Below are positions 8,360 through 17,205 of a DNA stretch of 64,000 bases, in pieces; the first letter of the stretch is position 1, and every line of letters starts with the position of its first letter. The stretch lies in contig JAPPMM010000028.1 of assembly GCA_028819075.1 (NCBI GenBank), positions 186,001 to 250,000 on the forward strand. Reading direction: 5' to 3'. The stretch comes from Gammaproteobacteria bacterium (lineage in GTDB: Bacteria; Gemmatimonadota; Gemmatimonadetes; Longimicrobiales; Gaopeijiaceae). A program made the translations under genes and the position numbers. A model generated the notes under the pieces. The model was not told the DNA's origin and made no database searches. It saw only the letters and a list, made by a program, of their open reading frames with translations.

Positions 8360-10555
8360 TCAGGCGCCCGCCACCAGCCTCCAGGCCTGGGCCACCAGGA
8401 AGCACACCACGAAGCCGATCCCCAGCGGGGCCAGGGCCGAGACCGTGGTCCACTTCACGCTCCCGGTCTCCTTGTAGATGGTGTACAGGGTGGTGGAGCA
8501 GGGATTGTGCAGCAGGCTGAAGAGCATGAGACAGACGCCGGTGAGCAGCGTCCATCCGCCTGCCGCCAGCAGGGTTCCCACGTCCGTCGCCGAACTCAGC
8601 TCGAACATGACCCCCGCGCCCTCTCCGGCGCCGGCGATGCCCGCGGTCATCACGGTGAGCATCAGGATCGTCGGGATGACGATCTCGTTGGCGGGAATCG
8701 CCACCAGGTAGGCCAGCAGGATCACCCCGTTGAGCCCCAGCAGCACCCCCAGCGGATTCGACCAGGTGACGAAGTGTTCGGCCAGGCTCGCGTCGCCCAC
8801 GACGATGTTGGACGTGAGCCAGATCACCGCCCCGGCGGGCATGGCGAATACGACCGCGCGCCAGAGCACGATCAGGGTCCGGTCGATGAGCGAGGTGTAG
8901 AGCGTCTGCAGGATGCGCGGGGGCCGGTAGGGAGGAAGCTCCAGGCTGAAGGTGGAGGCTTCGCCGCGCAGCAGGGTCTTCGAGAGCAGCCAGGAGGTTG
9001 CGAACATGAAGAGGATGCCCAGCACGGCGACTCCGACAACGGCCGTCGCCGAGACCAGGCCGGCCAGGTGCGCGGGCGCGACGGCGCCGATGAAGATGGT
9101 CGCGATCAGGATCTGCGTGGGCCAGCGGCCGTTGCAGAGCGAGAAGTTGTTGGTGACGATGGCGAGGAGGCGCTCGCGCGGGCTGTCGATGATGCGCGCG
9201 GCCACCACGCCCGCTGCGTTGCAGCCGAAACCCATGCTCATGGTGAGCGCCTGCTTGCCGTGGGCGCCCACCCGGCGGAAGAGCCCGTCGAGGTTGAAGG
9301 CCACGCGCGGCAGGTAGCCGAAGTCCTCCAGCAGCGTGAAGAGCGGAAAGAAGATCGCCATGGGCGGGAGCATGACGCTCACCACCCATGCGGTGGCAAG
9401 GTACACTCCGTCGAAGAGGAACCCCGACAGCCACCAGGGCATGGAGAGCGCGGAGCCCGCTCCGGCCAGCCAGGGGTGGACCTGGTCGACGAGCAGGGTG
9501 GCGAGCAGCGAGGAGGGGACGTTGGCCCCTGCGATGGTGAGCCAGAACACCACCGTGAGGATGAGCAGCATGACCGGGAATCCGGTCCAGCGGCTGGTGA
9601 GGGCGCGGTCGAGTGTGCGGTCCAGGTCGAGGCCCATGCGGCGCAGCCCCCGGACTTCCGCGGCCCGGGCAATGCGTTCCGATTCCCGGTAGAAGGCGGT
9701 CACCAGGGAGTCGTGGAAGTCCGTCGGGAGCTCCCAGCGCAACTGGGACGCCAGCTCCAGGACCTCCTCGCGCGCGGCCCCTTTCGTGCCCGTGCCGCCG
9801 ATGTCGCCGGTACGCAGCGCCTCCTGCACGCGCTCGTCCGCGTTGAGCAGGCGGAGCGCCACCCAGCGGGCGTTGGGGAGTCCGGGGAAGGCCGTCTCGA
9901 TGGTGGGCGCGAGAGCGGAGACCGCCTGCTCCACCTCGGGTGTATGGGTGGCGGCCCGCAAGGGCGACGCGGCCGGATCGCCGGTCGCCATGTCGTGCAC
10001 CGCGCGCATCAGCTCGTCGATGCCCTCCCCCCGCCGCGCCACCGTGGCGACCACGGGCACGCCCAGTTCGCGCGCCAGCTTCTTCTCGTCCACCGCGATG
10101 CCGTGCCGGCGCGCCTCGTCGACCAGGTTCAGGCACACCACCACCCGGGAAGTGATCTCGAGGATCTGGAGGGCCAGGTTGAGGTTGCGTTCGAGGCGGG
10201 TCGCGTCCACCACGACCACGGTCACGTCGGGGCGGCCGAACAGGATGAAGTCCCGCGCCACTTCTTCGTCGGTGCTGCCGGCCTGCAGGGAGTAGGTCCC
10301 CGGGAGGTCGACCACCTTCACCCGGTGTTCGTCGTGCAGGAAGGCGCCCTCCGAACGCACGACCGTCTTTCCCGGCCAGTTGCCGGTGTGCTGGCGGAGC
10401 CCGGTGAGCGCGTTGAACACGGTGCTCTTGCCGGTATTGGGGTTGCCGGCCAGGGCGACCAGGTAGTCCCACCGGCCGGGATGGATGCCCAGCTTCACCA
10501 GGCGGGGCTCGTGGTCCGTTCCACACCCCCTCCGGCGGCGCGCGCGGGCGATCAT
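8360..10555 (-). CDS. feoB: Ferrous iron transporter FeoB
   Basis: This 731-residue inner-membrane Fe(II) transporter has a cytosolic GTPase domain: G1 GNPNTGKST at 37-45, G3 DLPGTYSL at 83-90 and a G4-type NLVD at 143-146. A helical linker and two Gate/core membrane regions follow; the NGRWPTQI segment and the IPANEIVIP segment are typical FeoB core sequences. The start ATG overlaps the stop of the upstream DtxR-FeoA fusion by 4 bp (ATGA), so regulator and transporter are co-translated. No separate small FeoA or FeoC gene is nearby; FeoA function appears to be carried by the fused partner. Confidence 0.95.
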   Translation of the reverse strand: MIARARRRRGCGTDHEPRLVKLGIHPGRWDYLVALAGNPNTGKSTVFNALTGLRQHTGNWPGKTVVRSEGAFLHDEHRVKVVDLPGTYSLQAGSTDEEVARDFILFGRPDVTVVVVDATRLERNLNLALQILEITSRVVVCLNLVDEARRHGIAVDEKKLARELGVPVVATVARRGEGIDELMRAVHDMATGDPAASPLRAATHTPEVEQAVSALAPTIETAFPGLPNARWVALRLLNADERVQEALRTGDIGGTGTKGAAREEVLELASQLRWELPTDFHDSLVTAFYRESERIARAAEVRGLRRMGLDLDRTLDRALTSRWTGFPVMLLILTVVFWLTIAGANVPSSLLATLLVDQVHPWLAGAGSALSMPWWLSGFLFDGVYLATAWVVSVMLPPMAIFFPLFTLLEDFGYLPRVAFNLDGLFRRVGAHGKQALTMSMGFGCNAAGVVAARIIDSPRERLLAIVTNNFSLCNGRWPTQILIATIFIGAVAPAHLAGLVSATAVVGVAVLGILFMFATSWLLSKTLLRGEASTFSLELPPYRPPRILQTLYTSLIDRTLIVLWRAVVFAMPAGAVIWLTSNIVVGDASLAEHFVTWSNPLGVLLGLNGVILLAYLVAIPANEIVIPTILMLTVMTAGIAGAGEGAGVMFELSSATDVGTLLAAGGWTLLTGVCLMLFSLLHNPCSTTLYTIYKETGSVKWTTVSALAPLGIGFVVCFLVAQAWRLVAGA

Positions 10556-11607
10556 GGGGATCCCGCCTTGTGGCCCCGGGCCGCCTCTTCAGCCCCGGGC
10601 GCGAGCTCCACTCGGGACGCCTGCTCCCTCCTGAGCGCGATGGTCGCGCCCCGGATCTGGTAGGCGGTGGGGTCGCCGCCCGCCCCGCGCAAGGTCGCGC
10701 GCACGGGCGTGCCGGGAACGACGCCCAGGTCCAGCAGACGGCGCCGCGCAGGACCCTGGCAGGCGGGCGCAATGCGGTCCACGACGCCGGTCTCGCCCAG
10801 CGCCAGCCCGGCGAGCGTCCTGGGCGGTTCGGACGGCACCACCATGTCCTCCGCCGGCTCCACGGTTACGCTCGCCGCAGCTACCGGATCGAGAAGGTGC
10901 TCCCTGCCCCAAAGGAGAAACCTGACCCCCGTCGGCGAGACATCCACGACCCGGATCTCCATGCCCGGGGAGAGCCCCTCCACCAGCAATCCCAGGTAGA
11001 TCTCGCGCGGCTCGTCCTCCAGATGGACGATGCGGGCGCCCGCTCCCGCGCGCAGCTGTGTCAGGGCGACCCCTGTGCGCGGCGGCACTTCGCCCCGGGC
11101 GGTCGGAATGGGATCGCCGTGAGGGTCGAAGCGGGGATGACCCAGGCGCGCCGCCAGGGCATCCGTTTCCGCCTCCGACATGCGGTGCTCCCGCACCTCC
11201 GCCTGCGCGTGCCAGTCGGCCTCCGCCACGCCCGTGCGGTCTGCCAGGTAGCGCTCCCACAGCCGGTGGGTTCGCACCACCCGGAGGGCGTAGGACCGGC
11301 CCGCCCCCGTCAGCGAGACGGCCGTGCCGCGCGCTTCCGCGAGCCCCAGTTCGCACAGGCGGGCGACCAGGCGCCCTGCGCGGCCGCGGCGCATCCCGAG
11401 TCCTCCCGCGAGGCTCTCGAGCGTGGAAGGAAGGGCCAGGTACTCGCAGTTGAAGAGGTGCTTGAGCGCGTCTTCGATTCGCACCCGCTCCGTCATGCGG
11501 GCGGCGCCCATGACCCGCGCCAGAAGCCCCCTGCGCGGCCACAGCAGGACAGCGGCAAACACCACCGCCACGGCGAAGACGAGAAGCGCGAATCCGGGAT
11601 CGATCAT
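10552..11607 (-). CDS. Membrane-anchored DtxR-family regulator fused to two FeoA/SH3 domains
   Basis: The 351 residues (from ATG 11607) contain one N-terminal transmembrane helix (about 6-23), a DtxR winged helix (about 40-110) and a DtxR dimerisation domain (about 111-165). Two FeoA/SH3-like domains follow (about 180-250 and 263-337). The metal ligands align without gaps to both DtxR sites: H114, E118, H133, E137, E140 and H141, the cysteine of DtxR being a glutamate as in MntR-like members. The last domain looks like a canonical FeoA. The protein should sense Fe(II) or Mn(II), repress the operon and contact FeoB. A TTG at 11637 would add ten residues. Confidence 0.85.
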   Translation of the reverse strand: MIDPGFALLVFAVAVVFAAVLLWPRRGLLARVMGAARMTERVRIEDALKHLFNCEYLALPSTLESLAGGLGMRRGRAGRLVARLCELGLAEARGTAVSLTGAGRSYALRVVRTHRLWERYLADRTGVAEADWHAQAEVREHRMSEAETDALAARLGHPRFDPHGDPIPTARGEVPPRTGVALTQLRAGAGARIVHLEDEPREIYLGLLVEGLSPGMEIRVVDVSPTGVRFLLWGREHLLDPVAAASVTVEPAEDMVVPSEPPRTLAGLALGETGVVDRIAPACQGPARRRLLDLGVVPGTPVRATLRGAGGDPTAYQIRGATIALRREQASRVELAPGAEEAARGHKAGSP

Positions 11608-11662
11608 ATCCGGGTAACCCAGCCGGGAGACCGGCAAGCGGGAGGCGGCCGTTGACGATTTG

Positions 11663-11697
11663 TAGGCTTGCCTAATGAATAAGTTAGGCGTGCCTAA
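11663..11697. promoter_or_regulatory. Twin DtxR/MntR-like operators upstream of the feo operon
   Basis: Two palindromes lie 56-90 bp upstream of the regulator start: TAGGCTTGCCTA (11663-11674) and TTAGGCGTGCCTAA (11684-11697). Their centres are 22 bp apart, two helical turns. The half-site TTAGGC is the hallmark of DtxR/IdeR/MntR boxes. Position and sequence point to repression of feo by the DtxR-FeoA fusion encoded next to it when metal is plentiful. Binding is inferred from sequence only. Confidence 0.72.
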
Positions 11698-11755
11698 ATA
11701 TCAAGCCGCACCTTCGGGACACCGAAGCATGCGGGAGGCGCGCGGGTCGGCGCGA

Positions 11756-12559
11756 TCAGCTCCAGAGATGGCGCAGGAAGCGTTCTGGAGCATTGAGGAA
11801 ATCGCGGGTCAGGTTCACGGCCTCGATCTCCTCGAACGTCACTTCGCGAACGGGCCGCCCGTCGAAGTCGTAGATCCTGGCCCCGGGAACGGCCATCAGG
11901 ATGGGCGAATGGGTGGCGATCAGAAACTGCGAATCCTGGTCGATCATGTCGCGCATCATGGCCATGAAGCCGAGCTGGCTCTGGGGAGAGAGCGCGGCCT
12001 CGGGTTCGTCCAGCAGATAGAGCCCTCCGGGGACGAAGCGCTCGCGAAAGAGCTTCAGAAAGCCTTCGCCATGGGAGTTGGCGTCCAGGTCCGCCCCATA
12101 CTTGCGCTCGATGGCCGCAATGGAGCCCGCGGCGGGACCGCGCGCGAGTGTCCGCGCCAGCGGGGAGTGCTCGCGGAATCGCTCGTCGACCTCGGCGAGC
12201 TCCCGCTGAAACTCGATCCTCAGCCGGGCCATGTGGCGCGCGAAACCGAAGAAGTCTTCGGCGCGCAAAAAGAAGCCGCGGTGCGTGCGCTTGCTCCACG
12301 CGAGCCTGAGCATCTTCGCCAGGCGGCGCTGCGGCGCCAGCGTGGGGTCCCGGTCCACACTCCTGCTCCCGACGGTGGGCAGCCCGGTCGCCGCCGCGAG
12401 AGCCTCGAGCACGGTCGACTTGCCCGAGCCGTTCTCTCCCACCAGGAGCGTTACGGAAGTCGCGACGTCCAGGGCCTCGAGGCCCTGCAGGGCCGGGATA
12501 TTGAACGGGAATTCATCCGCCCGCCCATCGACGTCCGGGAAATGAATGCGCTCTAACAC
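11756..12559 (-). CDS. AAA/ABC-type ATPase (RecF/SMC-like, hypothetical)
   Basis: This 267-residue ATPase has Walker A GENGSGKST at 41-49, a Walker B LYLLDEPEAAL, an ABC-like LSPQSQ stretch and a terminal ATHSP histidine switch. No membrane or DNA-binding domain is present. The layout matches the family of small stand-alone RecF-like AAA ATPases of unknown role (AAA_21/AAA_15-like). It starts on GTG 12559 and ends about 60 bp upstream of the DtxR boxes. It is not obviously part of the feo operon. Confidence 0.8.
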   Translation of the reverse strand: MLERIHFPDVDGRADEFPFNIPALQGLEALDVATSVTLLVGENGSGKSTVLEALAAATGLPTVGSRSVDRDPTLAPQRRLAKMLRLAWSKRTHRGFFLRAEDFFGFARHMARLRIEFQRELAEVDERFREHSPLARTLARGPAAGSIAAIERKYGADLDANSHGEGFLKLFRERFVPGGLYLLDEPEAALSPQSQLGFMAMMRDMIDQDSQFLIATHSPILMAVPGARIYDFDGRPVREVTFEEIEAVNLTRDFLNAPERFLRHLWS

Positions 12560-12596
12560 CCCGCGATGTCCCGTTCCGACATCCCTGCGCCCCTCC

Positions 12597-13505
12597 TCAT
12601 GCGGTGTCCGGCGTCCGTATCGCCTCGAGCTCCTCCAGCGTGCGCGGCCAGTCCCGACGCAGGAGCCTGGACAGCGCCCGGTCGGCCAAGAGCCTGCCCC
12701 CCGTCTGACATTCCGGGCAATAGTTCGTCTCGCGGCTGGCGTAGACGATGCGCTGAATCGGGGTGCCGCACCGGGGACAGGGCTTGCCGAACTTCCCGTG
12801 GGCGGCCATCGCAGGATGGAACGCGGTGACCTTTTTCGGGAAGCTCCCGCCCGCCTCGGCCTGCAGACGCTCGGTCCATGCGCGCAGAGAGGTCCGGGTG
12901 GCCTCGTACAGGCGGCGGAGTTCCCCGGTCGACAGCCGGCGCGTAAGGCGCACCGGCGAGAGGCCCGCCGCGAGCAGAATCTCGTCGGAGTGCGCGTTGC
13001 CGATGCCGCTCAGGATCCTGGGATCGGTGAGCGCCCGCTTGAGGGTCCGGTTCTCGCGCACGAGCGCCGCCTGAAACCCGGGGAAGTCGACCTCCAGGGG
13101 TTCGACGCCCCCGGGGTCGAGCCGCAGCAGGGCCTCGTCCCCGCGCACCACCCACATCGACATCCTCTTCTTCGTGCTGGCCTCGGTCAGAATCAGGGTG
13201 CCGTTGGGGAAGTCCAGGGCCCCCGCCGCGCGCTTCCCGGGCAGGGGCGCGCCGGCATCCCGCCACTGGAAGCGCCCCGCGATCATGAGGTGGATGACGG
13301 CGTGCAGGTCGTCGTCCAGGTGCAGCGCGATGCGCTTGCCGATGCGCCCGATGGAGCGCACGTGTTTGCCCACGAGCTCCGAGACCGGGGGATCGAAGGT
13401 CTTGAGCAGCGACGGCGAGCGCAGTCGGACGCGCTCGATCGGCTGCCCGGTGATGCGGGCGTCGAGCGCGTTCACGTACAGGCAGACTTCCGGAAGTTCG
13501 GGCAT
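12597..13505 (-). CDS. Formamidopyrimidine-DNA glycosylase / endonuclease VIII family
   Basis: This 302-residue bifunctional base-excision repair enzyme begins PELPEV, giving the catalytic N-terminal proline and glutamate after methionine removal. The beta-lysine is K57. The helix-2-turn-helix segment includes GIGNAHSDEIL, and the zinc finger has C243, C246, C263 and C266 with an arginine in the ASRETNY loop. It excises oxidised purines or pyrimidines and nicks the abasic site. Fpg (MutM) and Nei-like subtypes cannot be separated with confidence from the sequence. It lies 37 bp upstream of the AAA ATPase on the same strand. Confidence 0.9.
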   Translation of the reverse strand: MPELPEVCLYVNALDARITGQPIERVRLRSPSLLKTFDPPVSELVGKHVRSIGRIGKRIALHLDDDLHAVIHLMIAGRFQWRDAGAPLPGKRAAGALDFPNGTLILTEASTKKRMSMWVVRGDEALLRLDPGGVEPLEVDFPGFQAALVRENRTLKRALTDPRILSGIGNAHSDEILLAAGLSPVRLTRRLSTGELRRLYEATRTSLRAWTERLQAEAGGSFPKKVTAFHPAMAAHGKFGKPCPRCGTPIQRIVYASRETNYCPECQTGGRLLADRALSRLLRRDWPRTLEELEAIRTPDTA

Positions 13506-13730
13506 GCCGAAAGATCGAGGCTGTGGACGGCGGGGCGCCAGTGGGAGGCGCCGCGTCGATTCTGCGCTCGCCCCCGGGAACGGACCCGGAGCCGTCGCTG
13601 CTGTTGCCGGGACGCGTCACCGGCTACCGTCATGGTCGGCGCGCGCTGCCGGCACCCGGCCCGCGAGCCCGGTCCGAGCGGCGACGGGCACCATCCCGTC
13701 CAACCCTTCCACGCAGGCGGGCGACCCACC

Positions 13731-14678
13731 ATGAACCGTTATCTGCGCATACCCGCGCCCCTCCGGGCCCTCCTGGCCGCGCCGTTGCTGGCGTCTCTGC
13801 CCGCGGCCGCCATCCTCCCGGGTTCAACCGCCGTTCGCGCCCAGGAACCCGCGACCCGGCTTGTGATTCTCGGAACCGGAACGCCCATCGCCGACCCGGA
13901 TCGGTTCGGGCCTTCGGTTGCGGTGGTGGTCGGGGAGGAGTCCTACCTGGTGGACGCGGGGGCGGGGGTCGTGCGGCGGGCGGCCGCGGCGGCCCGGAAC
14001 GGCATCGCCGCCCTGGCGCCATCGAACCTCAAGCGGGTCTTCATCACGCACCTGCACAGCGATCACACGGTCGGGCTCCCGGACCTGATGTTCACCCCCT
14101 GGCAGAACGGCCGAAACATGCCCGTCGAAGTCTACGGACCACCCGGTACGCTGCGCATGACCACGAACATCGAGGAGGCATGGGTCGAGGACGTCCACAT
14201 GCGCCTCTTCGGCCTCGAGGGCCGCACTGCCCACAACTACCGCGCCCTGACGCGGGAGATCGAGGCGGGAACGGTCTACGACGACGGGACCGTGCGCGTG
14301 GACGCCATTCCCGTCCAGCACACCAGTTGGCCCGTCTCCTTCGGATACCGCTTCGTCACCCCGGACCGCACCATCGTCATCTCGGGGGACGCCCGTCCGA
14401 GCCCGTCTCTCGTCGAGGCCTGCAACGGCTGCGACGTACTCGTCCACGAGGTGTACTCGCGGGACTTCTACGACCGGCACCGGAACCAGATCTACCACGC
14501 GGCGGCGCACACCTCGACCGCCGAGGTGGCCGCGCTGGCGATGGAGGCCCGTCCCGGGCTGCTGGTGCTCTACCACCAGCTCTACCGCTCCGCCACCGAC
14601 GACGACCTCATCCGCGAGGTGCGCGAGGCGGGGTACACCGGGCGCGTGGCGTCGGCGGCGGATCTGGACGTGTACTGA
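13731..14678 (+). CDS. Exported metallo-beta-lactamase-fold hydrolase (RNase Z-like)
   Basis: The 315-residue protein has a signal peptide (cleavage near RAQE, about 38). The metal motif HLHSDH is clear (HxHxDH), followed by a lone aspartate in ISGDARPS and histidines in LVHEV and AAHTS. The order and the LGTGTP start resemble RNase Z and arylsulfatase/phosphodiesterase relatives. The signal peptide argues against tRNA processing, so a periplasmic phosphodiesterase or sulfatase-like activity is more likely. ATG 13731 follows a GC-rich 225-bp gap shared with the divergent glycosylase gene. Confidence 0.82.
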   Translation: MNRYLRIPAPLRALLAAPLLASLPAAAILPGSTAVRAQEPATRLVILGTGTPIADPDRFGPSVAVVVGEESYLVDAGAGVVRRAAAAARNGIAALAPSNLKRVFITHLHSDHTVGLPDLMFTPWQNGRNMPVEVYGPPGTLRMTTNIEEAWVEDVHMRLFGLEGRTAHNYRALTREIEAGTVYDDGTVRVDAIPVQHTSWPVSFGYRFVTPDRTIVISGDARPSPSLVEACNGCDVLVHEVYSRDFYDRHRNQIYHAAAHTSTAEVAALAMEARPGLLVLYHQLYRSATDDDLIREVREAGYTGRVASAADLDVY

Positions 14679-14860
14679 GTGTCACCCATGGACGATCTCC
14701 TGCCGGTGGCACGGGTCTGGCATGAATCGTCGTCGCAGCGGCGCATGCGCGAGACGCGGTTGCCCTGAATTCCGGCACCGGAATAACTTGGGCGGGTTGC
14801 CGGCCGCGCGCGGCGGGCAGCTCGCGATCATGCAGTCATGGATCTGACCGGAGTCGGAGA

Positions 14861-15334
14861 ATGCTACGTTCGAGTGTGTTGATGGCGCTCGTGATCCTGG
14901 TCTCGGGCTGCGCCCGATGGGTTCCGGCCCGGGTCGGCGACGTTCCGTTAGGCACCGACGTTCGGCTGCGGCTATCGGATGAAGGTGCCGCGCAGTTGGA
15001 GGAATTGACCGGGACCCGCCGGTCCGACGTCTCCGGACAGCTGCTGCAGTGGGACAACGAAGTGATGGTCTCGGCCGCGCTGCAGGCCGCCGGAGCCGGT
15101 GCGAACAGCAGCAGCCTGCGCCAGCGCTTCGTGGTGGACCAGGAGGACATCCTCGGGGTGGATGTCAGGGAACTGGACCGCACACGCACCGGACTCTTCG
15201 TCGGAGGCGTCGCCGTGGTGGCAGGTTCGGCCATCGTGTGGGTGGTGTCGCAGCTGGCCGGCGGCGGCACGGCGGCAACCAATCCCACCCCTGACGCGCC
15301 CAGCGAGCCTTTCGTGCGCATTCGCATTCCCTGA
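14861..15334 (+). CDS. Lipoprotein of unknown function, copy 1 of a tandem pair
   Basis: The 157-residue protein has a lipobox ending at C17 (LVSGC). A predicted beta-rich region follows, including TDVRLRLSDEGAAQLEE, then one hydrophobic glycine-rich segment near 107-127 and a Pro-rich tail ending in FVRIRIP. No known domain was recognised. The lipobox plus an internal hydrophobic stretch suggests an envelope-anchored protein. The next gene is a paralogue of identical length sharing most motifs, with a 12-bp gap, so they are almost surely co-transcribed. Confidence 0.75.
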   Translation: MLRSSVLMALVILVSGCARWVPARVGDVPLGTDVRLRLSDEGAAQLEELTGTRRSDVSGQLLQWDNEVMVSAALQAAGAGANSSSLRQRFVVDQEDILGVDVRELDRTRTGLFVGGVAVVAGSAIVWVVSQLAGGGTAATNPTPDAPSEPFVRIRIP

Positions 15335-15346
15335 CCGGAGGCCAAC

Positions 15347-15820
15347 ATGACACGCGCCGGTCTGATTCTGGCTCTTCTGTTGACGGTATCCGGCTGCGCC
15401 CGATGGGTGCCGGCCCAGCTGGGGACGGTCCCTCCCGGCACCGACGTCCGCCTGCGCCTCTCCGAGGAGGGCGCCGCGCAGCTCGAGGAGATGACGGGGG
15501 CGGGTGCCGCCGAGGTCACCGGAGAACTGCTCCAGTGGGAGCCCGAAGTGCTGGTGTCCACCGTGCTCGCGCCCACAGGCGCGCGCATCGACCCGGGCCT
15601 GCGCCAGCGCCTGGTCGTGGATCCCGGCAACGTCGTCGGCATCGACGTGCGGGAGGTCGACCGCACGCGCACGGGGTTTCTCGTGGGTGGCGTCGTCGCG
15701 GTCGCGGGGTCGGCGATCGTCTGGGCGATCGTCAACATCGTCCGGGGCAGCGAAGGCGCACCCACCACGCCCCCGACGGACGGCCCCCAGGAACCCTTCG
15801 TACGGCTGCGCTTCCCCTAG
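15347..15820 (+). CDS. Lipoprotein of unknown function, copy 2 of a tandem pair
   Basis: This 157-residue paralogue of the preceding gene has the same plan: lipobox C17 (TVSGC), the shared CARWVPA start of the mature protein, TDVRLRLSEEGAAQLEE, DVREVDRTRTGF, the glycine-rich hydrophobic segment and the tail FVRLRFP. The copies have diverged mainly at the centre and in the Pro/Thr-rich linker, as expected for an old duplication kept by selection. A long bidirectional hairpin terminator starts 6 bp after the stop. Function unknown. Confidence 0.75.
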   Translation: MTRAGLILALLLTVSGCARWVPAQLGTVPPGTDVRLRLSEEGAAQLEEMTGAGAAEVTGELLQWEPEVLVSTVLAPTGARIDPGLRQRLVVDPGNVVGIDVREVDRTRTGFLVGGVVAVAGSAIVWAIVNIVRGSEGAPTTPPTDGPQEPFVRLRFP

Positions 15821-15825
15821 ATACG

Positions 15826-15880
15826 CGACCCCCGGCGCACCCTGAACGGCTGCTGCCGCTCGCGGGTGCGCCGGGGGTCG
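15826..15880. terminator. Bidirectional terminator with perfect 17-bp stem
   Basis: The arms at 15826-15842 and 15864-15880 are perfectly complementary over 17 bp, separated by a 21-nt loop. It lies between the convergent ends of the lipoprotein pair and the susD-like gene. A short T-containing run follows on the plus side. It should stop transcription from both directions. Confidence 0.8.
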
Positions 15881-15889
15881 GCGGTGTTA

Positions 15890-17131
15890 TCAGCTACCGC
15901 CCTGGTAGTGGGGGTTGCCGGCGATCTCCTCGGAGGAGACGGGCCAGCGCCGGTTCGTCCCCAGCTGTTTCGTCACCTCGTCCCACTGCCACGGCTTGAT
16001 GTCGTAGTAGCGGTGGTCCTGGAGCCGCCGCCCTTCGATCATGAACTCGAGTCTGCGCTCGTAAATGATCTGTTGGTGGACTTCGCCAATGTCCATGCTC
16101 ATGAACGGCGGCAGATCCCAGTTGGCGCGCACCATGTTGATCTGGTTGACCGCCTCCTGGTAGTTGCCTGCCAGCAGGTGGCCCTCCGCCAGAATCAGCC
16201 GCGCCTCCTGCCAGCGGCTGACGGGAAGATCCGCGTCGAGCCCCTGATACTTGAAGAACCGGTGCACGTCGCCCGTATGGGGCGGCGGCGCACGGAGCTC
16301 GGGCGGACCGACGCGCGTCCCCACGCGTGGATCCACCATGCCGGTCACCGGGTCCTCGATCGCCACGTTGCGCGGATCGATGATCACGCCCGTGATCGAC
16401 TGGTGGTACGTGTTGAGGCTGTTCAGCGAGCCCGGTTGCTGGTAGCGGCACGCGAAGTAGAAGTCGGGCTTGACCGCGAGCGCCGCCTCGGCCGCCTGCA
16501 TGGCGGCCGCCACCTGGGACATGTCTCTGCCGCGCTCGAAGAAGAGCGACCTGTGGACCCGGGCCTTGGTGGCGAGGGCCGCCGCCCGCAGGTCCGGGTT
16601 GCTCGTCTGCGCCACCTGGTCGAGCGCGGAAAGCGTCTGCTCGAGCACGACATCGGGCGCCAGCGGCGCCTCGCCGTTGAAGGGCACCTCCTTGAAGTGA
16701 TCGGCCAGAGTGATGCGCGCGAAGGCTTCCCAGAAGATGCCGCGCACGATGGTTGTGTCCGCCGGGTTCGACTCCTGCAACCTCCTGATGGCCTCCTCTG
16801 CGATCCATCGGGCGGACGACAGAGAGTTCCAGACCGCGTTCTGGGTCGTGTTGAACCCCTCCATGTGACCCCACATGTGGAGTTCGGTGAATGTGAAGCT
16901 CGATATGAACGTTACATCGTCGGACTGCAGGGCGTTGGCCGCGACCGTGCCGTCATATGCGTCGCAGACCACGCCCTCGGGCGTGGCGGCCAGCGCCGGA
17001 ACCAGGTTCGGGTCCTCCAGGTCGGCAAGCGTGAGGCTTCCCGGGTTGTCGACGCTGAACAGGTCACCACATCCCGCTACGATCAGTACGGTGAATGACA
17101 ATGCTCCCAATCTCAATATGCGCATCCGCAT
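15890..17131 (-). CDS. SusD/RagB-family nutrient-binding lipoprotein
   Basis: The protein has 413 residues, starting at ATG 17131, which follows a GGGAG ribosome site. The lipobox cysteine is C21 (IVAGC), then GDLFSVDNPG, typical of SusD-like lipoproteins of Gemmatimonadota and Bacteroidota. TPR-like helices fill the middle. The C-terminal signature (about 360-390) contains IIYERRLEFMIEGRRLQDHRYY, which matches the family's ERR-EF-EG-R-D-R pattern. It would cap the SusC-like barrel encoded just upstream and deliver a ligand to it. It lies 74 bp downstream of that gene, probably in the same operon. Confidence 0.92.
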   Translation of the reverse strand: MRMRILRLGALSFTVLIVAGCGDLFSVDNPGSLTLADLEDPNLVPALAATPEGVVCDAYDGTVAANALQSDDVTFISSFTFTELHMWGHMEGFNTTQNAVWNSLSSARWIAEEAIRRLQESNPADTTIVRGIFWEAFARITLADHFKEVPFNGEAPLAPDVVLEQTLSALDQVAQTSNPDLRAAALATKARVHRSLFFERGRDMSQVAAAMQAAEAALAVKPDFYFACRYQQPGSLNSLNTYHQSITGVIIDPRNVAIEDPVTGMVDPRVGTRVGPPELRAPPPHTGDVHRFFKYQGLDADLPVSRWQEARLILAEGHLLAGNYQEAVNQINMVRANWDLPPFMSMDIGEVHQQIIYERRLEFMIEGRRLQDHRYYDIKPWQWDEVTKQLGTNRRWPVSSEEIAGNPHYQGGS

Positions 17132-17205
17132 GACTATCTCCCTTGCTTCAGAAATCCGCTCATCGCCATTGGCGATCGATTCGATACCCATCGCACACCC
17201 GCATC

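Noticed and set aside
8507-10663. Long plus-strand frame opposite FeoB
   Set aside because: Same shadow effect; composition is dominated by Arg, Gly, His and Asp, and the opposite strand encodes a complete FeoB.
14771-14784. Palindrome TTCCGGCACCGGAA before the lipoprotein pair
   Set aside because: Only six paired bases per arm in GC-rich DNA; expected often by chance and without a second copy nearby.
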